Assembly (NCBI GenBank): GCA_030770425.1
Contig: JASJFT010000013.1
Coordinates: forward strand, 372,001 to 436,000
Length of the DNA stretch: 64,000 bases
Direction of reading: 5' to 3'
Source of the DNA: Darksidea phi
Taxonomy: Eukaryota; Ascomycota; Dothideomycetes; Pleosporales; Lentitheciaceae
In this document: positions 31,014-41,441 of the stretch, piece by piece
Layout of the letters: each line of letters starts with the position of its first letter
How positions within the stretch are numbered: position 1 is the stretch's first letter
The notes under the pieces: generated by a model
Database searches by the model: none
What the model was told of the DNA's origin: nothing
Seen by the model: only the letters and a program-made list of their open reading frames with translations
Program-made: the position numbers and the translations under genes

Positions 31014-32771
31014 TCAATAGCCATTAACTCCGTTAACGCCATTCAAACTGCCAACCCCGTCAAGCTTTCCCTCCTCCTTCATCTTCCTCTGCCACGGCAG
31101 CGGCTCCATCGCCGGCTTCGCTGGCCCCACACTTCCCCCTTCTTTCCTCCTCTCAGCCCAGTCATCTACTTCTTTCTGCTCGACAAAGTTACCATGCAAA
31201 CCGAGTCTAAGCTTAACAGGCAGGTGTATCGCAGCCAGCGGTCCCTGACTGAGATTCAGCGCATCAAAGATGAGAATATCGTTCCTCAACACATCAAGGT
31301 GGTTCAGCAAGGCCATCAGATAGCCCTCCCCTTCAGCGGCCGAATCGGATTTTGGGATAAAGACGGGTTCTTGGAAGGTACACGTCGGGCCCGCCCACCA
31401 CGTGTCTTTCTTCCCGGATTTCCATTCGTAGTGACCCAGCACGTTGAATAGTCCACCCGCCGGCGGCCCACATTTCTGGAAGTCATACGGCTTTTCGGGG
31501 TCGATGTTACATTGCCAGAAGTGATTGTAAGGTTTTGTGAGCACGCGGTCATCTATACGGGAGAATTCGCCGTTAATGCCAAACAAACGGGCAGGCTTGA
31601 CACGCGTGTGCGTAGGCGCCTTGGGGTCAAAGATCCAGCGATAGGTATCAGCAATGAGTTTGTTGCGTTGGAGGAGCGTAGTTGGAGTGTTGGCGTGCGA
31701 GTCTGGCGGGAAAAAGTAGAAGACATTGTCAGAGGCTACGGTTAGGTCTACGACGATCTTGCCAGACTCGTCTTCGTAAGAGCCTGCTACGTGGCCGTGA
31801 AAGCCTTGGTACAATCAGTATCTGTTTACGTTTTGCGCGAAAGATGATATGAACTTACCGTTGTCCGCGCGTAGCCACACAATGTCTTCAGGCTTGCCAT
31901 TCCGTCTGGGAACGATGCCGTACCATTGGTCTTCATTCGGGTCCCAAGCGAAGTGGTTGCCGCCTTTCTTTAAGCGATCTGCATTGACTTTGATAGGGGT
32001 GAGAGGTAGAATGAGGTAGTTCTTCGTGATGGCGCAATCGTGGATCATACCACAGAAGGGTGCTTTGTACCAGCACTCCTCTGTCTTTTTTCCGTCCTTG
32101 TCGATCGTATAGACAACGATATCGCAACTAGCATCGTGACCATCGCCCCCGGCTTCGTATCCGTAGCATACCATCTCTCCGGTATCTGGATCAAATTTGG
32201 GGTGTGCGGTGAACGTTGGCGATTGCACTTGACCGTCAAAGTCGTATCGTCCAATCGTCTGAAGAGTTACTGGGTCCATAGCGAACGGCGGTCCATCTTC
32301 TTTCATCGCCAGTAGTACGCCCCTCCAGAAAACAACATTGGTATTTGATGCTGTCCTTATAATGCCCTTTACCATCTCATTGTCCGTATAAGGATTCCTG
32401 TACTTTCCCAGAAGCGCTTTTCTAGCTTTCGTTTCCGCCTTGAATCGGTCGGTATGCACGAACCGCTGCTTGAAGTCCACATGCCCATTCTCGAATCTGA
32501 AGGCAGATACCGAGCCATCTCCATTAAAATGTATATCCTCTTCGAACATCGGTGGGAAACGGTGATCTGGCTGTACGCGGTAAAAGGTCCCGTTTATATC
32601 TTTGGGAATCGTGCCAGTCGTTTCAAGCTCGAAGATGTCGGCCTCTAAGCGCGACGGCTTGTTGAAGCCCTGAAAGAAACCCGTATCAGGGAATTTGACC
32701 TGGTCGCCGGAGCGCTTTCCCTCATGGTAGGCCGGCGCTGGCGGAGCAGCGAGTGAGAAAATGTGTGCCAT
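31014..32771 (-). CDS. Carotenoid/stilbene-cleaving dioxygenase (CCD family)
   Basis: Two exons, 31859-32771 and 31014-31804, joined over a 54-nt intron (GTAAGT...ACCAAG), give 567 residues from [11 protein letters not shown]. The four iron-binding histidines of the family lie in TAHPKFDP (about 187), [12 protein letters not shown] (about 244), [11 protein letters not shown] (about 307, formed by the splice) and [10 protein letters not shown] (about 507). Other family blocks are [29 protein letters not shown] and NHFWQC. The type resembles fungal and bacterial lignostilbene/resveratrol-cleaving members more than carotenoid-specific ones: no signal peptide, and no carotenoid genes nearby. Expected reaction: oxidative cleavage of a C=C bond to two aldehydes. 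It is divergent from the decarboxylase gene, next to an aldehyde dehydrogenase. Substrate is inference. Confidence 0.93.
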
Positions 32772-32951
32772 GTTGAAAGTTTGGCTGCAACAGACCGACG
32801 CTAACAGCTTTCCTTCCGAAACTTGCGTATTATATCCAAGCAGCTTCGGAAAGACCAGAGCGTGGTGGTGTGACAGCATGTACCGCGGCACTCACCTCTA
32901 AGAATGGTGTTCCTCTTCGGGCCATGTGGGGAACGTGTACGCAGTAGCGCG

Positions 32952-32967
32952 CGGGGTTACGCGCCCG
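32952..32967. promoter_or_regulatory. CGG-N10-CCG site
   Basis: CGGGGTTACGCGCCCG: inverted CGG triplets with a 10-bp spacer, 181 bp upstream of the dioxygenase start. Confidence 0.45.
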
Positions 32968-32989
32968 TAAAGGCAGGGATCCATAAACC

Positions 32990-33009
32990 ATCGGTTTGAT
33001 GGAACCGAT
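32990..33009. promoter_or_regulatory. CGG-N10-CCG site in a 20-bp palindrome
   Basis: ATCGGTTTGATGGAACCGAT: 7-bp perfect arms (ATCGGTT/AACCGAT) around a 6-bp centre, containing CGG-N10-CCG. The long arms make chance less likely than for the other sites. Confidence 0.55.
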
Positions 33010-33285
33010 TAGAGGTCCTGTAGCGCTGTGGGGTCATTGTTGGGGTAGCGGCTGTTATGGAGGGTAGCTGTACCGGGTACTCTTCGGGTATGCAGATTTA
33101 CTATGCAAGTCATACATGTGGTGGAAGTTTCGGCAATGCAACTTCCAGCCTGGGAGTTGCCCGTCTCGCAGAATTAAAGCGCTTTCGTAGTGACTACCCA
33201 TCTGGGCGTATTATCTTCTTCTGTGCGAAGAGAAACACGTACTTGTGTCAGAATCCTCTCAAAAGTACAGTCGGCTTGAAGCAAA

Positions 33286-34410
33286 ATGAAGGGAACAATA
33301 GCAGTTGAGGAGGCCATCATCGACCAAGCAGGCGTAGAGGCGCATACCTTTGCTCAGTTTCAGAGTTTGATGCGGCCGGGAAGCGACCAAACAACCGGAC
33401 TTTCCGCTCACGAGAAACGCCTGCTTGACATCCACGATGAACGTCTAAAGAGCATGGATGAGCATGGCGTGGAGTACATGTTACTCTCATTGACGTCGCC
33501 CGGTGCGCAAGGCGAAGCGGATCCGGAGAAAGCTAAGAACATGGCCCAAGTCGCAAACGACTACCTCTCCGCCGAGGTGAAGAAGAATCCACAAAGATTT
33601 GGAGCTCTGGCTGCGTTATCGATGCATAACGCTAAGGATGCCGCGGACGAGCTGAGGAGAGCAGTCAAAGAGCTGGGTATGTTTGGTGGGTTGGTGAACG
33701 ACTTCCAATCGAAAGGCGCCGAGGCAGAAGAGAAGGTATACTTTGACACGCCAGATTACGATCCGTTCTGGGAGACTGTGCAGGAGCTGGATGTGCCAAT
33801 ATACTTCCATCCCCGATATGCCATACCGCAGGATCTGGCGCCTGGGACAAAATATGGCGACCGGAAGCACCTTTTAGGCGCGGGCGTGCAATTCCACCTC
33901 GACCTAAGCTGGCATTTATACGCAATATGTTCTTCGGGTATCTTTGACCGGTACCCCAAAGTTCAGATAGTAGCAGGACATCTCGGAGAAGGGTGAGCAT
34001 TGGACGATACGAACCGCAACATGATTCTGACATAGTATAGCATACCTTTCAATTTATGGAGAGCAAGCCACTGGATCAATCATCCATTCAAACGCGGTTC
34101 GAGACCGATGAAGCAGGACTACAGCTACTACTGGACCCACAACGTCTCCATCACAACCTCGGGAAACTATAACACCCGTGGCCTGAAGTACTGTATCGAG
34201 GAGCTCGGGCTGGACCGGTGTCTGTATGCTATCGGTGAGTGTGTTACCTAGCCGGAGATGCAATATCGACTGACTGCTGCAGATACGCCGTACGAGACTG
34301 TTGAAGAGGGTCAGAACTGGTGGAAGACCGTCGATCTCCCTGCGGAGCAAAAAGAGGCGGTGGCGAGGAAGAATGCAATCAGGCTGTTCAAGCTGCCGCT
34401 GGAAGAGTAG
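33286..34410 (+). CDS. Amidohydrolase-type hydroxybenzoate decarboxylase
   Basis: Three exons, 33286-33992, 34041-34234 and 34283-34410, with two 48-nt introns, give 342 residues. The start MKGTIAVEEAI carries the metal-binding Glu segment at residue 8. Further blocks are SLTSPGAQGEADPEKA, PQRFGALAALSMHNA, VPIYFHPRYAIPQ, AGHLGEGIPFNLWR across the first splice, TTSGNYNTRGLKYCIEELG, and YAIDTPYETVEEGQNWW across the second. This is the layout of 2,3-dihydroxybenzoate and gamma-resorcylate decarboxylases (amidohydrolase 2 superfamily), which remove CO2 from ortho-hydroxybenzoates using a divalent metal. Length is normal. It is divergent from the dioxygenase and shares its promoter sites. Exact substrate unknown. 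Confidence 0.93.
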
Positions 34411-34574
34411 GCCGTGGATAGAAAATGGAACCACATGCATCAGACAGTCTACCCTATGTTGGCGTTCATCAACGAAATAGGGTCTTGAATATTACTAGTG
34501 ATTGATGGCAGATTAGGCGTCACATTTAGTTAGGAAGCGCAGAATATCGCTCAGCGTTTGTAATTGATTGATAA

Positions 34575-35487
34575 CTATGCCTCAGACTTCGGCTTGCTGA
34601 GCGTCAGTGGAGGGGTGCTAGTGCTTGCATCTTTGCCAAACTCAGGCGCGCGCAAGTCGTCGTCTGCCACCTGCTCGCCCGTAATCGGATGCTCGTAGTG
34701 GAACGGTACCACACGCGTATCCGGCCAGAGCATAGGATGCTCGCAAAGCTCATCCGGCCCATTCGGGTCCTCGGGGAATGTCGAGGACAAGAACGGTATG
34801 TAGTTGGGCTTGGTGTGCGACCATCCCTTCTCGAACGTTGCGTGCCAGAAGGGGAAGTACTTCAGTCTGAAGATCTTCCACACTCCATTCTCTTTGATGT
34901 ACTCGTTCTCGTAGATGCCTCCTTCCCACCATTGTACGAGTCCACGAGGGTGTGTGTCCTTGACGCTCTCGTGCGTGCCGGCCGACATCATGCTGCGGAA
35001 GCGGCCCTTCGCACGGGTGCCGTCGGGATTCACGTCGACAATGCCCTGAATCTGAGGGTGGTCGAGCAGGAAGCCATGCACAGGGCCATTACGACCGTTA
35101 ACAAAGGCCTTCGAGAAGCGGCCGATGTAAAGCCGCTTCACGCCTTCTTTGCCATTGTAGCGGCCGCCGAGAAACTCAACGCAGGTGTCGGGGTGGTCGG
35201 CGAACAGCTCAGCAACCTAACATTGTCAGCAATCGAAGTGGCGTATGCAATTGAGCGTCTCACCTCCTTGTAGAGGCACTTGTCGAGATAATAGCCGTAC
35301 TTGTATTGAAGTTTGCGGACTTCCTCTTGATCTGAACGATGTTAGCGCGCTTCAGCATGAGTATGTAAGCGCCGAACTCACCACTCAGACGCGTCACCTG
35401 CTGCTGCAATTGCGCAACCACATACTTGAGCTCTTCGACTTCGCTGTCCATGTTTGATCGCTTCCTTTTCAAATTGCTTCCGTCCAT
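34575..35487 (-). CDS. SnoaL-like protein
   Basis: Three exons, 35382-35487, 35264-35331 and 34575-35216, with introns of 50 and 47 nt, give 271 residues. An N-terminal coiled coil (SEVEELKYVVAQLQQQVTRL) leads into a SnoaL/NTF2-type domain: EVRKLQYKYGYYLDKCLY, ELFADHPDTCVEFLGGRYNG, PQIQGIVDVNPDG and GIYENEYIKENGVWKI. The C terminus is Pro/Ser-rich. NTF2-fold proteins of this sort include cyclases, dehydratases and hydroxylase helpers for small ring compounds. It faces the aldehyde dehydrogenase across a divergent promoter and ends 164 bp from the decarboxylase, so a role in the same pathway is likely. Reaction unknown. Confidence 0.88.
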
Positions 35488-35674
35488 TTTTTTGATGTCT
35501 AGAAAAAGATGCGTCTTTTAAGATGGAAGCTCGAGGCCTGACTCGCTGCCACGGTGAGCTCCAAATGTCCCATGCCCTGCATGGAGCCATTCCCTGGAAA
35601 ACCAACTCCCGATCCGGGGAGCAATAGCCTCCTTTCATTTCGCCGGCAATTAATCTACATCACACTGTAGTTAG

Positions 35675-35690
35675 CGGGCGCATCTAGCCG
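35675..35690. promoter_or_regulatory. CGG-N10-CCG site
   Basis: CGGGCGCATCTAGCCG, same spacing as the sites before the dioxygenase and regulator genes. Confidence 0.45.
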
Positions 35691-35733
35691 ATGGACTATC
35701 TTGGTGGGGTAGCGCCGAGACATGTGGGGTCTA

Positions 35734-35764
35734 CGGCGAACGCTCCGTGACGGACTCGACCCCG
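35734..35764. promoter_or_regulatory. Tandem CGG-N8-CCG sites
   Basis: Two inverted CGG pairs, each with an 8-bp spacer, separated by TGA (CGG at 35734 and 35751, CCG at 35745 and 35762). This could bind a second Zn2Cys6 protein or the same one; inference. Confidence 0.35.
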
Positions 35765-35973
35765 TCATCCATGCGAAGCGTATCTGATTGACGTTTCTGA
35801 CTACGAGTGCAGATCTACAGCCAGGTCGTCGCGCCTCTCTTTCCACGCGCGCAATCCAAAGGTAGTTAATCCGTCGCACTACTAAAGCGCCTGTCAGCCC
35901 AGTCCGATTCGATTTTCCTATAATTCATTTTCACTTGATACTACGACCACACTCGCCCCTCGGAACAGACACA

Positions 35974-37578
35974 ATGAGCCTTCCGGAGCAAATTGAGACG
36001 CGTCTATTCATCAATGGGGAGGTAAAGTACTATTCCCATAATCGGCTGCTTCCAGCTTACTCTGCACAGTTCGTAGAGTCTTCGAATGGCAAGACATTCG
36101 ATATCACCAACCCCGCCTCGTTGAAGCTAGTTGCAAAAGGTGTGTATCACTGCGTGTTATGGGCTCAAACGCACCTAACGAGTATCGCAGTACACGAAGC
36201 ATCTGAGCAAGATACAGACCGGGCTGTGGCCGCCGCCAAAGAAGCATTCCCGTCATGGTCAGCCCTTTCACCAGACCAGCGTGCACCTTATTTCAAGAAG
36301 CTTGCAAAGCTTGTTCGGGAGAGCAACGATGAGTTGGCGGCTCTTGAGGCAGCTTCAATGGGTAAACCTATGGGCGCGTTCTTCGATGCCTATGCCTGTG
36401 CTTCCAAATGGGAACACTACTCTGAAGTGGGCTACTCTGTGCAAGGAACAACAAGTGTGCAGACACCTGGTTACATCAATATGACCCTACGTCAACCGTA
36501 CGGTGTGGTTGCTGCCATTATACCCTGGAACGTGCCGCTTCTGTTCCTGGCGGGCAAGCTGGCACCCGCACTCATTGTAGGAAATACAGTAGTATTGAAG
36601 AGCAGTGAGAAAGCTCCTTTGACCGTACGTCGAATTTCACAGAGTAGGCCTACTATCGCTAATCCACTATACGTGTAGTCTATCAAGTTAGCCACTCTCG
36701 TCCAGAAGGCGGGGTTTCCACCTGGCGTCATAAACATCATTACTGGATTCGGCAACGTGAGCGGATCAATCCTCAGCCATCACATGGATGTGCGCGCGCT
36801 ATCGTTTACCGGCTCGGGACGCACCGGTCGCCTCATTCAAGCGGCTGCCGCGAAGTCGAATCTCAAACAAGTCTATCTCGAGCTAGGCGGTAAATCCCCC
36901 GCTGTCGTTTTCGAAGACGCCGATCTCGAAAAAGCTGTCAAGGAAACGGCCTACAGCATCCAATGGAATTCAGGCCAAGTATGCATGGCCAACTCACGCG
37001 TGTATGTCCAGGACACTATTTCCGAGAAGTACATAGAGCTGTTCAAGGAGTACTTCACCAAGCAAGTCGCAATGGGCGATCCCTTGGAAAAGGGCGTCAA
37101 TCACGGCCCGCAAGCAGATGAGGTTCAGCACAAAACCGTGCTGCGATATCTAGAGATGGGTAAGCAGTCCGGTGACCTGATCATCGGTGGCGCTGCTCCT
37201 TCCGACCGCGAAGGCTACTATATCCAGCCAACCATCTTCACCAATACTCCAGAGGATGCAACCATTATGAAAGAGGAGGTCTTTGGGCCGGTGGTCAACA
37301 TCAACGTGTTCAAGACCGAAGAAGAGGTACTAGCAAAAGCGAACAACACCGAGTATGGACTGTACGCTGCTGTCTATACCAAGAATATTGATCGTGCGTT
37401 GCGCTTCGCCAAGGGACTTGAGGCCGGTACCGTAGGTGTAAATTGCACGAGTCCGTCGACCGGAAAAGACATGCCTTTTGGAGGATATAAGTCTAGCGGC
37501 TCTGGGAGGGAAGGGGAGCCTCACTATACTTTAAACAACTTCCTTGAGACCAAGTCAGTCATCATCAAGATTGACTAG
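35974..37578 (+). CDS. NAD(P)-dependent aldehyde dehydrogenase
   Basis: Four exons joined over introns 36022-36069, 36140-36190 and 36625-36678 give 483 residues from MSLPEQIETRLFINGEFVES. The first splice restores INGEFVESSNG, the second LVAKVHEASEQD, the third KAPLTSIKLATLVQKAG. Catalytic residues are in place: Glu in LELGGKSPAVVFED (about 252) and Cys in NSGQVCMANSR (about 286), with IPWNVPLLFLAGKLAPAL and FGGYKSSGSGREG. All three introns are multiples of three. It would turn aromatic aldehydes made by the dioxygenase into acids. It is divergent from the SnoaL-like gene and lies upstream of the regulator. Enzyme class is certain; substrate inferred. Confidence 0.95.
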
Positions 37579-37899
37579 TAATGTCGGGAAGGCCCACAAG
37601 TGCATGTCGTTCTCAATGTATTCTGCTTTTTTGTTCAAAAAGTCGCTGCCTCCGCCATATTAGCCGCTCGGTTATGCGCTCAAACAAGCTTACCGCGCCC
37701 GCGTTAGTGCTCCCCACTTTAACACATGGAGGGGATCCCCCGCATTTCTCCAAACCTCGATTTTCCTCACCCCCATCGTGACGGGGCGGACGGACTTCCT
37801 ATCATCGAAGTCCCACATTCCACGCTCGGCTTTCGTATGATAGTCCTGACAGATTAGGACCTTTCTACCGGCTTCAGCATTCCGGACTTCGGCCAAAAG
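37579..37899. promoter_or_regulatory. Upstream region of the cluster regulator
   Basis: 321 bp with a CGG-N10-CCG site ending 16 bp before the ATG, possible autoregulation. Confidence 0.5.
37869..37884. promoter_or_regulatory. CGG-N10-CCG site before the regulator gene
   Basis: CGGCTTCAGCATTCCG, immediately upstream of the start codon at 37900. Confidence 0.4.
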
Positions 37900-40326
37900 A
37901 TGACCGAGGCTTCGGCTTCAACGAACCTACCTCTGCCACATGCACCCATCAGAGGCCCGAGCAGCCACCGCGTGCACAGTAGCTGTGACAGATGTCGGAG
38001 TAGGAAGACGAAGGCAAGCCATCCCCTCTGCACTGATCCTTGCCAAGCCGTTGACTGTGACCACAGTGCATCGATCCGAGTACGTCGGACCTCTCTTACA
38101 TCACTCCGACGACGATTGCCAGAAATACTAACCACCAATAGTTCCTGGGCCTTGCCGATACTGCGCTCGCACTGGCGCATCATGCCAGATAGCCACGCCC
38201 CGCCGGAAGCGGCCGTATTATCATGTCACCGAAGAGGAGTATCAGTGTTCGATGCGCATCTTAGAGCACTTCTTTCCCGACCGTGAGCTCAACCTGACAA
38301 ACTTGAGAGAGATCGCCAAAGATGTTGTCGATGGCAAAATTGTGAGCCCAGGCTCTGGACAGGCGCACATGTCTACGACTAGCGAAGAAGACTACCCAGA
38401 GGATGAGGACAGTTCCGAGGGTGCTGAGCCTGCTGCCGAGGCGGTAAATGACCTTCATGAGCCCCTAGGATGCATGATGAAAGACTCGCTCGGGAGATAC
38501 AGTAGGCAAACTTTCCATTGAAAACTTGGTGTAAGGCTAACTGTCTAGGATATGTTGGTGCGCATTCAGAGATACCTTTCAACGCAGCAGTTTGCGCAAT
38601 GGGCAACGGATCGCGAAAAAACCCCAACATCATCGCGTCCCCAAAGGTCGGGTCTTATCCTCCAGCGCTTCCCAATCCAGCGCCGACTGTGGACTCCGAC
38701 TGGAGCAACCGCTTCTACCTACCCCGGCGAGAGCTAGGCGACTTCTACATCTCGAGATTCCTAGAAAGTGTACACTGCACTCATTGGTTCTATTCAATCG
38801 AAACGTTTCTCTACCGAGTGGACAACACATACGCTGGAAGGGCCCCGACGCCTTCCAACTCTTGGATGTGTTCCTTATATGTCATCTTTGCCATTGGAGC
38901 AGCGCACTATGAGGAACCGACCGGCCAGTCGCCACTACCTGCTGGCTCACCTGCCGCCTCAGACGACCGGGCATCCGCCGACTATATCACTCTGGCGAAA
39001 CAGTTGATTCCTACTGTCTACGATGAAGCGGATCTCGATAGCATACGAGCATTAGCTATTATGGTGAGACATTCCCTGGAAGAAATTTTTTCGACTAATA
39101 CAGTCTAGAGCATCGCTATGGAAAACCTCATGTCAAGAACGAGCTCGTACCTGTATATGGGCGCGAGCATACAAATGGCATATTCGCTTGGTCTGCACCG
39201 GGACCAAGCCCCAGACTCTGCGTCATCCATGGAACGGGAACAGAACCGCCGTATCTGGTGGACGCTTTTTACACTGGATCAAGAGATTGCTTCCAGAGGA
39301 GGAAGCCCAACCCTTATCGATGAGCGGCATTTGAAGATATCAACCCCACTTCCATCTGAGCAGGCAAGTGCCGAAACGATCCGGGAGAGTACTTCAGAAG
39401 CTTATATAAGACAGATACTGTATCCTGGAATGCATACCCCGCTAGCATGGCAGTCAACGTCTGTGTCTCTATGCCGTTTCAAGAGAGAAATCATCCAAGC
39501 AGTCTACACAGAACGCTTAACGAACTCGCGGACGATATCCTTTTCGACGATCTCTAATCTCCTCCTCTCCCTGCAGAAATGGCTCCAACTGATTCCCCCC
39601 CATCTCAAGCACGACGTCCCTGCCCCACCAACCCACAAACGCGCCGTCGCAGTCCTCCACCTACATTACTGGGGCTCAACGATCCTGCTCTGTCGGCCCT
39701 TCCTCCTCTACCTCGTTCTCAGACATAGCGCCCTCGCGTCGAACAAGAAGGTATGGTTTGAGCGTATGGGCAAAGCGTGCATCGATGCGGCGGTGAAGAG
39801 TATTGCGATTCTACAGCAGATGGCGGACGATAACTCGTTGTCAAGCCTGACTGCTTTTGATAGCACATGTTTCCTGAGGATCATCATGATATTCGTTCTC
39901 GCATATGCGTACACAAAGCTACCGCAGTACCGCACGCATATCGAGACTTCTATCAACCTTCTCCGCGGTATGGAGCAAGTTGGTTTCTGCAAGATGGTTA
40001 CGGAGGAGACGCCTTTGCGGCTTGCTGACCTGGGCATTACTTTTACGACAGTCGACAGCAAAGATACCAATACCGGCGTCCTTCTCGACGACGAGCTCAT
40101 TGCCCAGATCTGGGGCAATTTTGATCCGTAAGTGCAAGCCCCCTCTTAGCTGGAAGCGCTCGACTAATTGTTTCGAAGGAACTTCATGACGCCCTTGCAA
40201 ACGCAGCAGAGTCTCGATCTTGTATTTGACGACACAAGTCCGTTTGAAATGATGGAATTTACGAGTTTGGACGATTCGATTGTGATCGATCCGTCGCAGG
40301 TTTATTCGAGCTTCGACTTCCGGTGA
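37900..40326 (+). CDS. Zn2Cys6 transcription factor, probable pathway regulator
   Basis: Six exons: 37900-38013, 38067-38079, 38142-38501, 38549-39063, 39109-40127 and 40179-40326, total 722 residues. Introns 1 and 2 fall inside the zinc cluster. Splicing out a GC-AG intron (AAG/GCAAGC...CCACAG) and using a 13-nt micro-exon rebuilds CDRCRSRKTKC then IDPIPGPCRYCARTGASC, a perfect C-x2-C-x6-C-x7-C-x2-C-x6-C. The C6 domain is at about residues 29-58. It is followed by RRKRPYYHVTEEEY, an acidic linker, and a fungal-specific middle region (YMGASIQMAYSLGLHRDQ, NRRIWWTLFTLDQEIASRGG). The C terminus is acidic (LDLVFDDTSPFEMMEF). Position between the aldehyde dehydrogenase and transporter suggests it controls the cluster; CGG-N10-CCG sites nearby support this. 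Direct evidence is lacking. Confidence 0.92.
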
Positions 40327-41441
40327 AACATGGGAATGCACAGCACACCCTTCGCAAATACCTTTGCAAATGCTCGGTAGCCATATGGGCTTTGACACCT
40401 TTGCCGTCATGTCATGGGAACGTGCCCAAGAACCTGAGACCAGCAGCATGCTTTTCATCTAGTCGCAGTACCTAACACAACCTGATATCGGAAGCACGCT
40501 GATGTCGAATCATGTCGGCAAATACAGCGGGCCCTGATTTGGGAAGGTTTGGGCAGCGTTTGCCAACCTACGATTTTTCACGGCGCCACATCTCGGGGAA
40601 ATGTATCAATTTGTTGAGTAGATACCTCCCGCTCAGCAGTACCCGCAAATGCCAATTTCATCTGGATAGCGGCGGAATGGCCATTGCTTCTTTTAGGATG
40701 CTATCGAGACCCCGTCAGCTGGACTCGATGGCTTTGTGCGCTCGGGGCAGATCTAGGCACTGGGCTTGAGCTTTCTGATACATACACGAGGGAAGACATC
40801 TCAGCGAGCAGGATAAATGTGTAGTCTATGACGACCTATATGACTTGTGCATCCAGATGTTTTAGAGTACATGAATTCATATTCTCGCGATTACGGCCAT
40901 GCTTCCTCCTAAGAAGAGGATGAATGCTAAAAGCCTGACCCTGTCGTATCTCCACAACCCCTTTTGCGTCGAGGCACCTGGCGCATGAAAAGCCCCTCAT
41001 TAGCTAATACGCTTGCAGGGACCTTCTGACGCCCGTATTGGGCAGTGCAATCTCCACTCATCAACCTTTCGGCTGTGATTCGTAGCACGGTGCAGATCAT
41101 AAAGCTAGCCGTTCCGCTGGGAGCCGGCAGATATCCGAGCCCTTAACTGCAACCGTTCTCGCATATACCCCAAGCAACTCGTCCACTTGTTCACATGTGC
41201 TGTCCACCGATCGACAGGGATGCGCATGCATTAACCATGCATCGAGCTTTGTGCAGATGCGGGGCCGGTTGGGCGGTCTGATAGGGTAAACTTTACGCTG
41301 CATCTCAACATTGGGGAAGCGAGTATTTGTAAGATACTTATAACTGGATGGGGTCTGGATTGGGATCTGTGGTACGCTCGTTCTTTCGCGCGTCTTTGGT
41401 TTTACTTTCGAAAGGCTTATCTTAAACGGAGAGCGGTCACG
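40327..41441. other. Intergenic, upstream of the MFS gene
   Basis: 1.1 kb with no supported gene. I searched it for CGG-N10-CCG and found none, unlike the other promoters of this group. Confidence 0.5.

Larger units (their letters stand above)
32772..33285. promoter_or_regulatory. Divergent promoter of dioxygenase and decarboxylase genes
   Basis: 514 bp between two divergent starts. It contains two CGG-N10-CCG sites (listed separately), suited to a Zn2Cys6 dimer. Confidence 0.7.
35488..35973. promoter_or_regulatory. Divergent promoter of SnoaL-like and aldehyde dehydrogenase genes
   Basis: 486 bp between two divergent starts, with one CGG-N10-CCG site and a tandem pair of CGG-N8-CCG sites. 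Confidence 0.7.

Noticed and set aside
40327..41441. Search for CGG-N10-CCG before the MFS gene
   Set aside because: None found, so the transporter is linked to the cluster only by position.
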